23,158 nt of DNA, taken from positions 1 to 23,158 of the IMG/VR virus record IMGVR_UViG_3300008266_000492; one strand, given 5' to 3'. The translations under genes were made by a program, and so were the position numbers. The number at the start of each line of letters is the position of its first letter. Within the stretch, counting starts at the first letter, position 1. Shown here piece by piece: positions 13,422 to 19,861 of the stretch. The DNA is from a virus. The notes below the pieces were generated by a model, which saw only the letters and a list, made by a program, of their open reading frames with translations, ran no database searches and was not told where the DNA came from.

Positions 13422-13642
13422 AGCAGGAAGACGTTGATAAGCTATGGTACAAAGCCATGTCGCAGGCCATGCAGCAAGGAGAATTGTATACGCGGTACAA
13501 GTTCGCTGAGTTGATTGCCGCAGAAGAGCGCGAGGCGTGTGCGCTGGTCTGTGAGCAGGTCACTGCTGCGTGGTCAGAGATGGAGTACAACGAGGGTTGT
13601 ATGGACTGCTCCAAAGCCATCCGCGCAAGGGGTGACGCATGA
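13418..13642 (+). CDS. Small phage protein between helicase and polymerase, 74 aa
   Basis: The start overlaps the helicase stop (ATGA) and the stop overlaps the polymerase ATG (ATGA), so all three are translationally linked. The 74-aa product is mostly helical. The stretch AAEEREACALVCEQVTAAW carries a phrase (REACA-x-x-CE) that I know from many small phage proteins near replication genes, usually of unknown role. Cys positions (C41, C45, C61, C64) could bind zinc or be a disulfide pair. Confidence 0.7.
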   Translation: MKQEDVDKLWYKAMSQAMQQGELYTRYKFAELIAAEEREACALVCEQVTAAWSEMEYNEGCMDCSKAIRARGDA

Positions 13643-15549
13643 TCGTATACCTTGACCTTGAGACTAACTTCCCCGAGCAGAAGGAATTCCAAGATCTGGG
13701 GCAGATGGCAGTGGATAGAGTTACCTGCCTTGCGTTCACAGTATGGGATGGGGCGAATGAGTACACCGAGGTGATAACGGATGTACACACCGATAACTTC
13801 ACGTTCTTTCGGCAGTGCGTAGAGGAACACAAGCCTGTATTCGTAGGGCACAACATCTGTCGCTTTGATGCGCCTATTCTCAAGCGCCTCTTTGGTATGG
13901 ATCTCTGGGATCACGGCATGATCCACGATACCTTGCTCATGTCTAAGATGATGTACGAGCGCCCGAGTCACTCGCTGGACTCATGGTACAAGGACTTCGG
14001 TATGGAGAAGCGCCCGCTGTCTGATGGACTAGGTGATATGGTTGCCCGTTGCCGTGAGGATGTGCAGGTCACCCGTAAACTGTACGAGAAGATCCGAGAT
14101 GAGTCCCTCTCCAAGGGAATGAGCTCTCAGGCCTTTGTGATCGAGGCCCATGTAGCCCGTATCGTTGCGGAGCAGCACGAGCGCGGTATTACTTTCAACG
14201 TACCGGCGGCAATGCAATTGCATTCTCTGCTCAGTGATCGCATGAATGCCTTGGCTACTGAGGTAGCGGATGAGGCGGGCTGGATGAAGATCCCGCAGAA
14301 CAAACTGGATAATCCACCCAAGGCACAGTTCAAGAAGGATGGAACTCCCAGTGTAGCGATACACAAGTACATCGAGCGCAACGGATGGGAACTGACGCAT
14401 GAGAAGGATGGCTGGCGAGCATGGAAGAACTCTCTTATGAGTTATCCTTTGCCGTTGTCTATCCCATTGAACCTTCATCGCAAGCTGGACATTGGTTCCT
14501 CTGATGAGGTGAAGGAGTACCTTCTTGGCCTTGGATGGGAGCCTACGATCTGGAACCACAAGATTGATCCCGTGACACGCAAGAAGACTAAGACCTCCCC
14601 CAAGCTGCACGGGGATGACGGGTCAATGTGTACCGGATTGGATACGATTCCTGGCGCTGAAGCGACAGTACGCAAGATCAAGGAGTACCTGACTATCCGC
14701 AATCGCAGGAATGTCCTTGCCTCTGACTCCGGATCAGGCTGGTTGAACCATACGCGAGTGGTGCGAGAAGGGCTGATTGGATCGGATGCTGATACCGTTG
14801 GTGCTGTTACTGGGAGATTCACGCACAGAGTGGTAGCCAACATACCGAGGTCAACCTCCGCATACGGTGCGGAGATTAGAGCTCTATTCACCGCACGCCC
14901 CGGCTATGTCATGGTGGGATGGGATGCCAGTTCCCTCGAAGCTAGGATGGAGGCACACTATACATTCCCGATTGATGGTGGAGCGTACGCTGCTGAACTG
15001 CTGGAAGGAGACATTCATACCAAGAATCAGCAGGCACTGGGCCTGCCCACAAGGGCACAAGCCAAGACATTCAAGTACGCGGTAACCTATGGTGCCTCTG
15101 CTAAGAAACTCGCTAGCCAGTTCGGATGGAGTCAGTCCCATGCAGAGGATGTGTACCAGGCTTTCTGGGACACTAACCCAGCACTAAAGGATCTGCACGG
15201 TCGAGTACAGAGAGCGGCAGCTAGGGGCTACCTTGTAGCACTGGATCGCCGGCGCATACCTGTTGATTCCATGCACTCCGCACTGAATAGATTGTTCCAA
15301 TCAGCGGGTGCAATCACTATGAAGTACGCCATGTACCTCGCTGATAAGGAGATCAAAGGTCTTGGATTGGACGCATACGGATTGATACGCTACCATGACG
15401 AGGAACAATGGGAGGCACGGCATTACATTGCTGATGACATAGGGAGGATAGGAATTGAAAGCATTGTGAACGCAGGGAAGATGCTGAAGTTGAATGTTCC
15501 CTTGACAGGGGAATACAAGATAGGAAACAATTGGGCTGAAACTCACTGA
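13639..15549 (+). CDS. Family A (T7-like) DNA polymerase with proofreading exonuclease, 636 aa
   Basis: The N-terminal 3'-5' exonuclease shows Exo I YLDLETN (D6, E8), Exo II HNICRFDAPIL (D77) and Exo III CREDVQVTRKLY (D141). The polymerase half has motif A GWDASSLEARM (D429), motif B TRAQAKTFKYAVTYG with R472, K476, Y480 and Y484, and motif C RYHDEEQWE (H586, D587, E588). Y480 is the residue equivalent to T7 Tyr526 and E. coli Phe762, so this is a Tyr-type enzyme, associated with fast, lytic phages. TGAVTGRFTHR-type text is present at 388-397. At 636 aa it is shorter than T7 gp5 (704 aa); I see no clear thioredoxin-binding insert. It copies phage DNA together with the primase-helicase. Confidence 0.96.
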   Translation: MIVYLDLETNFPEQKEFQDLGQMAVDRVTCLAFTVWDGANEYTEVITDVHTDNFTFFRQCVEEHKPVFVGHNICRFDAPILKRLFGMDLWDHGMIHDTLLMSKMMYERPSHSLDSWYKDFGMEKRPLSDGLGDMVARCREDVQVTRKLYEKIRDESLSKGMSSQAFVIEAHVARIVAEQHERGITFNVPAAMQLHSLLSDRMNALATEVADEAGWMKIPQNKLDNPPKAQFKKDGTPSVAIHKYIERNGWELTHEKDGWRAWKNSLMSYPLPLSIPLNLHRKLDIGSSDEVKEYLLGLGWEPTIWNHKIDPVTRKKTKTSPKLHGDDGSMCTGLDTIPGAEATVRKIKEYLTIRNRRNVLASDSGSGWLNHTRVVREGLIGSDADTVGAVTGRFTHRVVANIPRSTSAYGAEIRALFTARPGYVMVGWDASSLEARMEAHYTFPIDGGAYAAELLEGDIHTKNQQALGLPTRAQAKTFKYAVTYGASAKKLASQFGWSQSHAEDVYQAFWDTNPALKDLHGRVQRAAARGYLVALDRRRIPVDSMHSALNRLFQSAGAITMKYAMYLADKEIKGLGLDAYGLIRYHDEEQWEARHYIADDIGRIGIESIVNAGKMLKLNVPLTGEYKIGNNWAETH

Positions 15550-15560
15550 AGGAGATTGAT

Positions 15561-16019
15561 ATGGCTACGCTCACTGGCACTGTTGCATCCAAAGCTCGTA
15601 ACGGTTCTTCGATCAAGATCGGGGATGACTGGTACGGCGCATTCAAGGGGAAAGGACTTGAAACAATTGAACAAGGACACACTGTCCAAGTGGATTGGGA
15701 CTTCGATAAGACCGGGAAGTACCGCAACATCAAGAGCGTCTCTGTTCTTGGCGGTGCTCCTCGCGCTCCTGCTCAGGTTACGGGCGGCAGTGGCGGGTAC
15801 TCCAACTTGGGTGTTGAACTTGGTCACGCATCCAAGCTGGCTATGGATCTTGTCTTGGCTATGCACGATCCTCGTAATGTTGGCGATGATGACTTCTATG
15901 CGGACTGGATGAAGCACACACGCAAGGTATACAAGGCTATGTCCGCGCTGCGCTCAGATATGAGCAAGCCCGCTGAAGCGCCTGCTCCTGCTCCTGCCGA
16001 AGAAGAGAGCATCTTCTGA
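15561..16019 (+). CDS. Probable ssDNA-binding protein, 152 aa
   Basis: GAAGGAG precedes ATG 15561 by 6 nt. Residues 1-65 are compatible with a small OB-fold beta barrel (MATLTGTVASKARNGSSIKI, then WDFDKTGKYRNIKSVSV). Residues 83-135 are helical. A Pro/Ala linker leads to an acidic tip ending EEESIF, with terminal Phe as in bacterial SSB and T7 gp2.5, where the tail recruits replication partners. Position between polymerase and exonuclease supports this. Sequence similarity to a named SSB family is not strong by eye, so the assignment is mainly architecture and context. Confidence 0.6.
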   Translation: MATLTGTVASKARNGSSIKIGDDWYGAFKGKGLETIEQGHTVQVDWDFDKTGKYRNIKSVSVLGGAPRAPAQVTGGSGGYSNLGVELGHASKLAMDLVLAMHDPRNVGDDDFYADWMKHTRKVYKAMSALRSDMSKPAEAPAPAPAEEESIF

Positions 16020-16822
16020 TGTTCTCCAGAGTTGTGGTGGACGCGGATTCTCTTTTGTACCGTTGCGGATTCGCTGCGGAACAGGAACCCGTGTCCCACG
16101 CTTGCCACAACTTGAAGCAGCAGATAGCCAGCATAAAGGAAGTGCTGGGCTGCGATAACGTAGAGTTGTACATCAAGGGGAAGGGCAATTTCAGGACAGA
16201 GATTGCCGTCTCTTGTACGTACAAGGGAACGAGAGAGAACAGGGTGCCCACTCATTACCCAGCCCTCAGGGACTACATTAAGGAAGTCCACGGGGCAAAG
16301 GAAGTGGATGGCATGGAAGCCGACGATCGCTGCTCTGCGATACTGTACGAGTTCCAAGAGAGGGACTCCGGTGTTGTAATAGCTGCAATGGATAAGGATC
16401 TCTGGAATACACCGGGATGGCACTTTAACTATGACCCAAGAAAGTGGACTACGGAGTACGTTACGGTTGCGGAAGCCGACTACAACTTCCTCAAGCAGTT
16501 GGTCACAGGCGATCGCTCAGACAACGTTCCTGGACTGCCGAGACTGGCACAATCCAGTATCGAACGCTTGGCGCTTGAGGGTGTACGAGCAGGAGGGGTT
16601 GGAGAAACCAAAGCAACCCGAATCCTGAACTCCCTGAATACCAATCAGGAGCGCATTCAAGAAGTCTGGCGCCTGTACCAAGAGTACGGTAAGGAAGTAG
16701 AGTGGTCGCAACAGGACGTACAAGAGTACTTCGTCGAGCAAGGAAGACTCCTGTGGATGACAAGAAGGATGCACGCAGACGGAACACCAGTACTGTGGGA
16801 GCCACCAGAGGGACTGCTCTAA
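16019..16822 (+). CDS. 5'-3' exonuclease, FEN/T7 gp6-like, 267 aa
   Basis: Start ATG 16019 overlaps the previous TGA (TGATG). Metal-binding carboxylates follow the flap-endonuclease order: VVVDADSLLY (D8, D10), VDGMEADDRC (E100, D102, D103), AAMDKDLW (D125, D127) and VTGDRSDNVPG (D165, D168). A helix-hairpin-helix element follows as GGVGETKATRIL (192-203). Between DNVPG and that element there are about 20 extra residues compared with the compact form DNVPG-x-PGIG. The enzyme removes RNA primers and degrades duplex ends, supporting recombination and possibly host DNA breakdown for nucleotide reuse. Confidence 0.92.
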   Translation: MFSRVVVDADSLLYRCGFAAEQEPVSHACHNLKQQIASIKEVLGCDNVELYIKGKGNFRTEIAVSCTYKGTRENRVPTHYPALRDYIKEVHGAKEVDGMEADDRCSAILYEFQERDSGVVIAAMDKDLWNTPGWHFNYDPRKWTTEYVTVAEADYNFLKQLVTGDRSDNVPGLPRLAQSSIERLALEGVRAGGVGETKATRILNSLNTNQERIQEVWRLYQEYGKEVEWSQQDVQEYFVEQGRLLWMTRRMHADGTPVLWEPPEGLL

Positions 16823-17127
16823 AGGCCACAGAGATACGGAAGTACAGGGAGCAGCAGTTAGAGAAGCAACTGTACATCTGCCCTCTGTGCAGAAGGATGA
16901 TAGCTCTCGATGAGGCAGCACTGGATCACTGCCACAAGACAGGAATGATCCGCAGGGTACTGCACAGATGGTGCAACTCTGTGCTTGGTAGGGTAGAGAA
17001 CTGGGCAGGCAGGAGTGGGATCGATAAGATCGACTTCCTCAAGGCCGTAGTACACTACTTGGAGGCTCCGCAGACAACTGTAGTGCATCCAAGTCATGGG
17101 AAGCGCAGACGCAGGAGACGCAAATGA
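16753..17127 (+). CDS. Recombination endonuclease VII-like protein, about 124 aa
   Basis: The catalytic core is clear: YICPLCRRM (C43, C46), then LDHCHKTGMIRRVL (D58, H59, H61) and RWCNSVLG (C74, N75), the zinc-and-active-site pattern of T4 gp49-type Holliday-junction resolvases. No ATG is usable. GTG 16753 has AAGGAAG 6 nt upstream; GTG 16795 and GTG 16702 are alternatives. The chosen start overlaps the exonuclease gene by 70 nt out of frame. The C terminus is very basic (GKRRRRRRK). It cleaves branched DNA before packaging. Its location after the exonuclease agrees with this role. Confidence 0.9.
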   Translation: MDDKKDARRRNTSTVGATRGTALKATEIRKYREQQLEKQLYICPLCRRMIALDEAALDHCHKTGMIRRVLHRWCNSVLGRVENWAGRSGIDKIDFLKAVVHYLEAPQTTVVHPSHGKRRRRRRK

Positions 17128-17306
17128 AGGTGTACACCGTTGAGACTAAGGATACGATATTCTGGTCTGATCGTAAGCTGGATGCTACGTACAAGCACGT
17201 AGAGTTCCTGTACGGTCAAGCTAGGTTCGGCGAGATGAACAAGGATGATCTCGTTAGAAAGGGAAAGAAGACGATCCAAATCCAACTTGAGGAGCAGAAG
17301 CAATGA
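17124..17306 (+). CDS. Hypothetical protein, 60 aa
   Basis: The start overlaps the endonuclease stop (ATGA), so it is translated by coupling. The 60-aa product begins MKVYTVETKDTIFWSDRKLD and is basic and charged, ending IQIQLEEQKQ. No motif is recognised. It is followed by another ATGA-coupled small gene, forming a chain of four short genes that ends at the HNH insertion. Confidence 0.55.
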   Translation: MKVYTVETKDTIFWSDRKLDATYKHVEFLYGQARFGEMNKDDLVRKGKKTIQIQLEEQKQ

Positions 17307-17497
17307 AAGCGGATGAGTACCGAGTTCTTCAAACGGCTATCGAAGAAGGCGTAATGAATGGCTTTCTGAAAATCTATCCAGAAGATGACGATATCTTTGA
17401 TACTTACAAAGAGCTCGCCATGGTCAATGCAGTGATGGATTCTATCCTGGAGTGGTTCCACATCGAGCGGCCTTGGATTAAAGAGTCGAATGTCTGA
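17303..17497 (+). CDS. Small acidic phage protein, 64 aa
   Basis: ATG 17303 overlaps the previous stop and has GGAG about 10 nt upstream. The 64-aa acidic helical product (MKADEYRVLQTAIEEGVMNG, later EDDDIFDTYKE and ILEWFHIERPW) resembles a family of tiny proteins that I have seen in many phages; I know no assigned role. The end overlaps the next start by 8 nt (ATGTCTGA). Confidence 0.6.
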   Translation: MKADEYRVLQTAIEEGVMNGFLKIYPEDDDIFDTYKELAMVNAVMDSILEWFHIERPWIKESNV

Positions 17498-17681
17498 TCT
17501 GGAGTTATACGCAAAGTCCCTGAACGCTAGGGTAAAAGTCGAGAACGAACTCTGGCAGGTAGCGATAGGAGCAGCAGAGTTGCCTACCCGAGAGAAGTGC
17601 AGGGAATGGGCACAGAGGCTAGGCATACCTGATGATGTCCTAGCTAAATTCAAGGAACTCTTTGGAGACAAGTATGGCTGA
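17490..17681 (+). CDS. Hypothetical protein, 63 aa
   Basis: ATG 17490 overlaps the preceding stop. The 63-aa product is helical (MSDLELYAKSLNARVKVENE, then REWAQRLGIPDDVLAKFKEL) and has one Cys. The C-terminal phrase LGIPDDVLAKFKELF looks like a small helical DNA- or protein-binding tail, but no family is recognised. Overlap with the next gene is the 8-nt ATGGCTGA junction. Confidence 0.55.
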   Translation: MSDLELYAKSLNARVKVENELWQVAIGAAELPTREKCREWAQRLGIPDDVLAKFKELFGDKYG

Positions 17682-17856
17682 CATCACAATGTGTACTGGA
17701 AGAGATTGTCCATTCAAGTACAGATGCTACCGAGCTATGGCGCAATCCCATGAGTTGTACCAAGCGTACTTCACAATCCCTCCTTACGATACAGAGAAGG
17801 GAGCCTGCGAGCACTTCTGGGATCTTAACCCTGACATGGAAGATGTATGCAAATAG
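17674..17856 (+). CDS. Small cysteine-rich protein, 60 aa
   Basis: ATG 17674 has GGAG 6 nt upstream; a TTG four codons earlier overlaps that site and is unlikely. The protein has MCTGRDCPFKYRCYRAMAQS, with C7, C12, C18, plus C45 (GACEHFW) and C59. This spacing is shared by a small phage family I recall from several genomes, probably zinc-binding, of unknown role. Its last 10 nt overlap the HNH gene, and the DNA turns AT-rich directly after it. Confidence 0.7.
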   Translation: MADITMCTGRDCPFKYRCYRAMAQSHELYQAYFTIPPYDTEKGACEHFWDLNPDMEDVCK

Positions 17857-18320
17857 ATACAACTTCTGGAAACAAGGTAGTATATTCTGAAGCACAGATC
17901 AGAGCTAAAAGAAAATATTACGAAAAAAATAAAACCAAGATTATTGCGGCTTCGTCCGCTTATAACAAAGCAAATCCAAAAAATAATTCTACTTCGGCTA
18001 AAAAATGGAGAGATCAGAATCCAGAAAAACGAATGCACTTAGTTGCAAAAAGAAGAGCTAAGTTAAAAAACTTGGAGTTTAATATAGATGTTGCTGACAT
18101 AATTATACCAAGTGTATGCCCAATACTTGGCATACCTCTTCTAAGAGGTCTAGGTAAAATAGATAGAGGTTCTCCTTCTTTAGATAGAATAGATATTAAA
18201 AAAGGATATATCAAAGGAAACGTTCAGGTCATATCTGCAAAAGCTAATATGATGAAAAATGATGCTTCTTTTGAAGAACTGAAACTTTTTGCTAAATGGG
18301 TAAACAAATGCGTATTATAG
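17847..18320 (+). CDS. Free-standing HNH homing-type endonuclease, 157 aa
   Basis: The C-terminal half shows the HNH-like core of a phage endonuclease family: SVCPILGIPLLRG (C91), GSPSLDRIDIKKGYIKGNVQ (D113, R114, D116, G120, N125) and VISAKANMMKNDASFEELK (N134). The N-terminal half is Lys-rich with a repeated KKYYEKN/KKWRDQNPEKR pattern typical of DNA-binding modules in homing enzymes. GGAAG lies 4 nt before the ATG. The gene has about 32% G+C over 17881-18300, against roughly half in the flanking genes, showing recent transfer from an AT-rich source. It is inserted between a cysteine-rich gene and the phosphoesterase, overlapping both. Confidence 0.85.
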   Translation: MQIDTTSGNKVVYSEAQIRAKRKYYEKNKTKIIAASSAYNKANPKNNSTSAKKWRDQNPEKRMHLVAKRRAKLKNLEFNIDVADIIIPSVCPILGIPLLRGLGKIDRGSPSLDRIDIKKGYIKGNVQVISAKANMMKNDASFEELKLFAKWVNKCVL

Positions 18321-18430
18321 TAATACCGGATGCCCAAGTAAAAAAAGATGTGCCTCTTGGGCATCTAACAGCGCTTGGGAATTACATAATGGATAAAAAA
18401 CCAGATGTAATAGTAAACATTGGCGATTTC
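17857..18430. mobile_element. AT-rich imported tract around the HNH gene
   Basis: Counted by hand, 17881-18300 has 136 G or C in 420 bases (32%) and 18301-18420 has 42 in 120 (35%). From about 18430 composition returns to that of the neighbours. The tract therefore includes not only the endonuclease gene but also the first about 40 codons of the downstream phosphoesterase gene. That is the expected footprint of homing with co-conversion of one flank. No terminal repeats are seen. Confidence 0.6.
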
Positions 18431-19075
18431 TTCGATATGCCATCTTTGGGACAGCATAACTCCAAGGGGCACATTGTCTATGAGGGAGCACGGATGCTCT
18501 CGGACTTGGAGGCTGGATGGGAGGGCATGGAGGCTCTTCTTTCCCCGCTGAACAGGCACAACGATATCCAGATCCGCAGCAAGCACAGACCCTACAGACC
18601 GAGGAAGGTATTCTGCTATGGCAATCACGAAGCTAGAAGGGACAGACTCATTGCCCAGGAGCCTTTTTTGCAGGGGGCCTTGCCTGGTTACGATCTGTGT
18701 AGACGCTATGGATGGGAGGAACATGATTTCCTTAGCCCTGTCCGAATCAACGGAGTTAATTTCTGTCACTATGCACAAGGAGGAGCCATGGGAAGAGCAA
18801 TCTCCCGTGCCCACCTGATCGCTACCAAGAAGCACGAGTCATGGATCGTAGGACACCAGCAGACCTTTGATTACTACATCTCTCCGCATGTAAAGACAGA
18901 TGGCTCACGAGTACAGTGCATCATTGCTGGAGCGTTCTACCAGCATGAAGAGGATTACATGCAGTACCAAGGGAACCAGCATTGGCGCGGTGCCCTGATG
19001 TGTACAGAAGTACAGAACGGCTCCTACGATATCGTCACTCTATCCATTGACTATCTCTTGAGGAATTGGCTGTGA
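18308..19075 (+). CDS. Phage metallophosphoesterase, 255 aa
   Basis: I chose ATG 18308 (MRIIVIPDAQVKKD) because motif I starts at once; 18296 adds four residues and has no ribosome site. The calcineurin-like set is IPDAQ (6-10; the usual D-x-H has Q10 in the third place), VNIGDFFDMPSL (G39, D40, D43), CYGNHEARR (105-108), HYAQGG (154) and VGHQQTF (H183). Q for H in motifs I and V appears shared with a phage subfamily I know. Substrate unknown: nucleotides, DNA ends or protein phosphate are possible. The first about 40 codons are AT-rich and look imported with the HNH gene. Confidence 0.85.
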   Translation: MRIIVIPDAQVKKDVPLGHLTALGNYIMDKKPDVIVNIGDFFDMPSLGQHNSKGHIVYEGARMLSDLEAGWEGMEALLSPLNRHNDIQIRSKHRPYRPRKVFCYGNHEARRDRLIAQEPFLQGALPGYDLCRRYGWEEHDFLSPVRINGVNFCHYAQGGAMGRAISRAHLIATKKHESWIVGHQQTFDYYISPHVKTDGSRVQCIIAGAFYQHEEDYMQYQGNQHWRGALMCTEVQNGSYDIVTLSIDYLLRNWL

Positions 19076-19617
19076 AGGTACTGGTAGCTTGCGAGTACAG
19101 TGCGACTGTCCGAGAAGCCTTTAAAGCCAAAGGACACTACGCAATGTCTTGCGATCTGCTTCCTACAGAGATTCCTGGAGAACACTACGAAGGAGATGTA
19201 CGAGATATCCTGCACGATGGATGGGATCTGATGATCGCGCATCCTCCTTGTACTCATCTTGCAGTCAGTGGAGCACGTTGGTTCAAGGATAAGCGAGAGG
19301 AACAGAAGGAAGCTCTTGCGTTCGTACAGGAACTACTGGACGCGCCTATCCCAAGGATTGCACTGGAGAATCCCATCTCCATCATCTCCTCCAAGATACG
19401 CAAGCCGGATCAGATCATCCAGCCTTGGATGTTCGGACACGGAGAAACTAAGGCAACCTGTCTCTGGCTGAAGAACTTGCCTGACCTTGTTCCTACGAAT
19501 ATCGTGGATGGCAGGGAGGCTAGGGTACACAAGATGGCTCCTAGCCCTGACCGTTGGAAAGAAAGATCCCGAACCTTTACCGGAGTAGCTCAAGCAATGG
19601 CAGAACAGTGGGGTTAA
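19072..19617 (+). CDS. C5-DNA-methyltransferase-like protein lacking target domain, 181 aa
   Basis: GTG 19072 overlaps the previous stop (GTGA) with GAGG 8 nt upstream; an in-frame TTG at 19066 is less likely. VLVACEYSATVREAF is a SAM-binding motif I-like opening, IAHPPCTHLAVSG (P58, P59, C60) matches the catalytic PPC loop, and RIALENPISI (E99, N100, P101) matches the ENV motif of cytosine-5 methyltransferases. The recognition domain and the later motifs are missing, so the protein is about half a usual enzyme. Homologues occur widely in phages and prophages and are often labelled DNA cytosine methyltransferase; activity is not proved. Confidence 0.75.
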   Translation: MKVLVACEYSATVREAFKAKGHYAMSCDLLPTEIPGEHYEGDVRDILHDGWDLMIAHPPCTHLAVSGARWFKDKREEQKEALAFVQELLDAPIPRIALENPISIISSKIRKPDQIIQPWMFGHGETKATCLWLKNLPDLVPTNIVDGREARVHKMAPSPDRWKERSRTFTGVAQAMAEQWG

Positions 19618-19618
19618 T

Positions 19619-19861
19619 ATGGACGATTCCGAAATCGACTTCAATCTCAACGACTACACAGGAGATCGTGTAAATCATCCTAAGCACTACACACAGCACC
19701 CATCTGGAATAGAGTGCATCCAGATCACGGAGCACTTCAATTTCTGTGTTGGTAATGCAATCAAATACCTCTGGAGGGCAGGACTGAAGGACGATACAAT
19801 ACAGGATCTACGCAAGGCCATTTGGTACATTGAACGTGAGATTGAAAGGAGAATAGCATGA
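19619..19861 (+). CDS. DUF3310 family protein, 80 aa
   Basis: The hallmark phrases are all here: DRVNHPKHYTQHPSGIECIQ, EHFNFCVGNAIKYLWRAGLK and DLRKAIWYIEREIERR. DUF3310 is very common in tailed phages, usually beside nucleotide-metabolism genes. It is related, as far as I recall, to part of T7 gp1.7, a nucleotide kinase; activity of short versions like this is not known. It lies right before the ribonucleotide reductase gene, whose ATG overlaps its stop (ATGA), supporting a dNTP-supply role. Confidence 0.9.
   Translation: MDDSEIDFNLNDYTGDRVNHPKHYTQHPSGIECIQITEHFNFCVGNAIKYLWRAGLKDDTIQDLRKAIWYIEREIERRIA

Noticed and set aside
13309-14610. Minus-strand frames opposite the polymerase gene
   Set aside because: Shadows of a clearly identified coding region on the plus strand.
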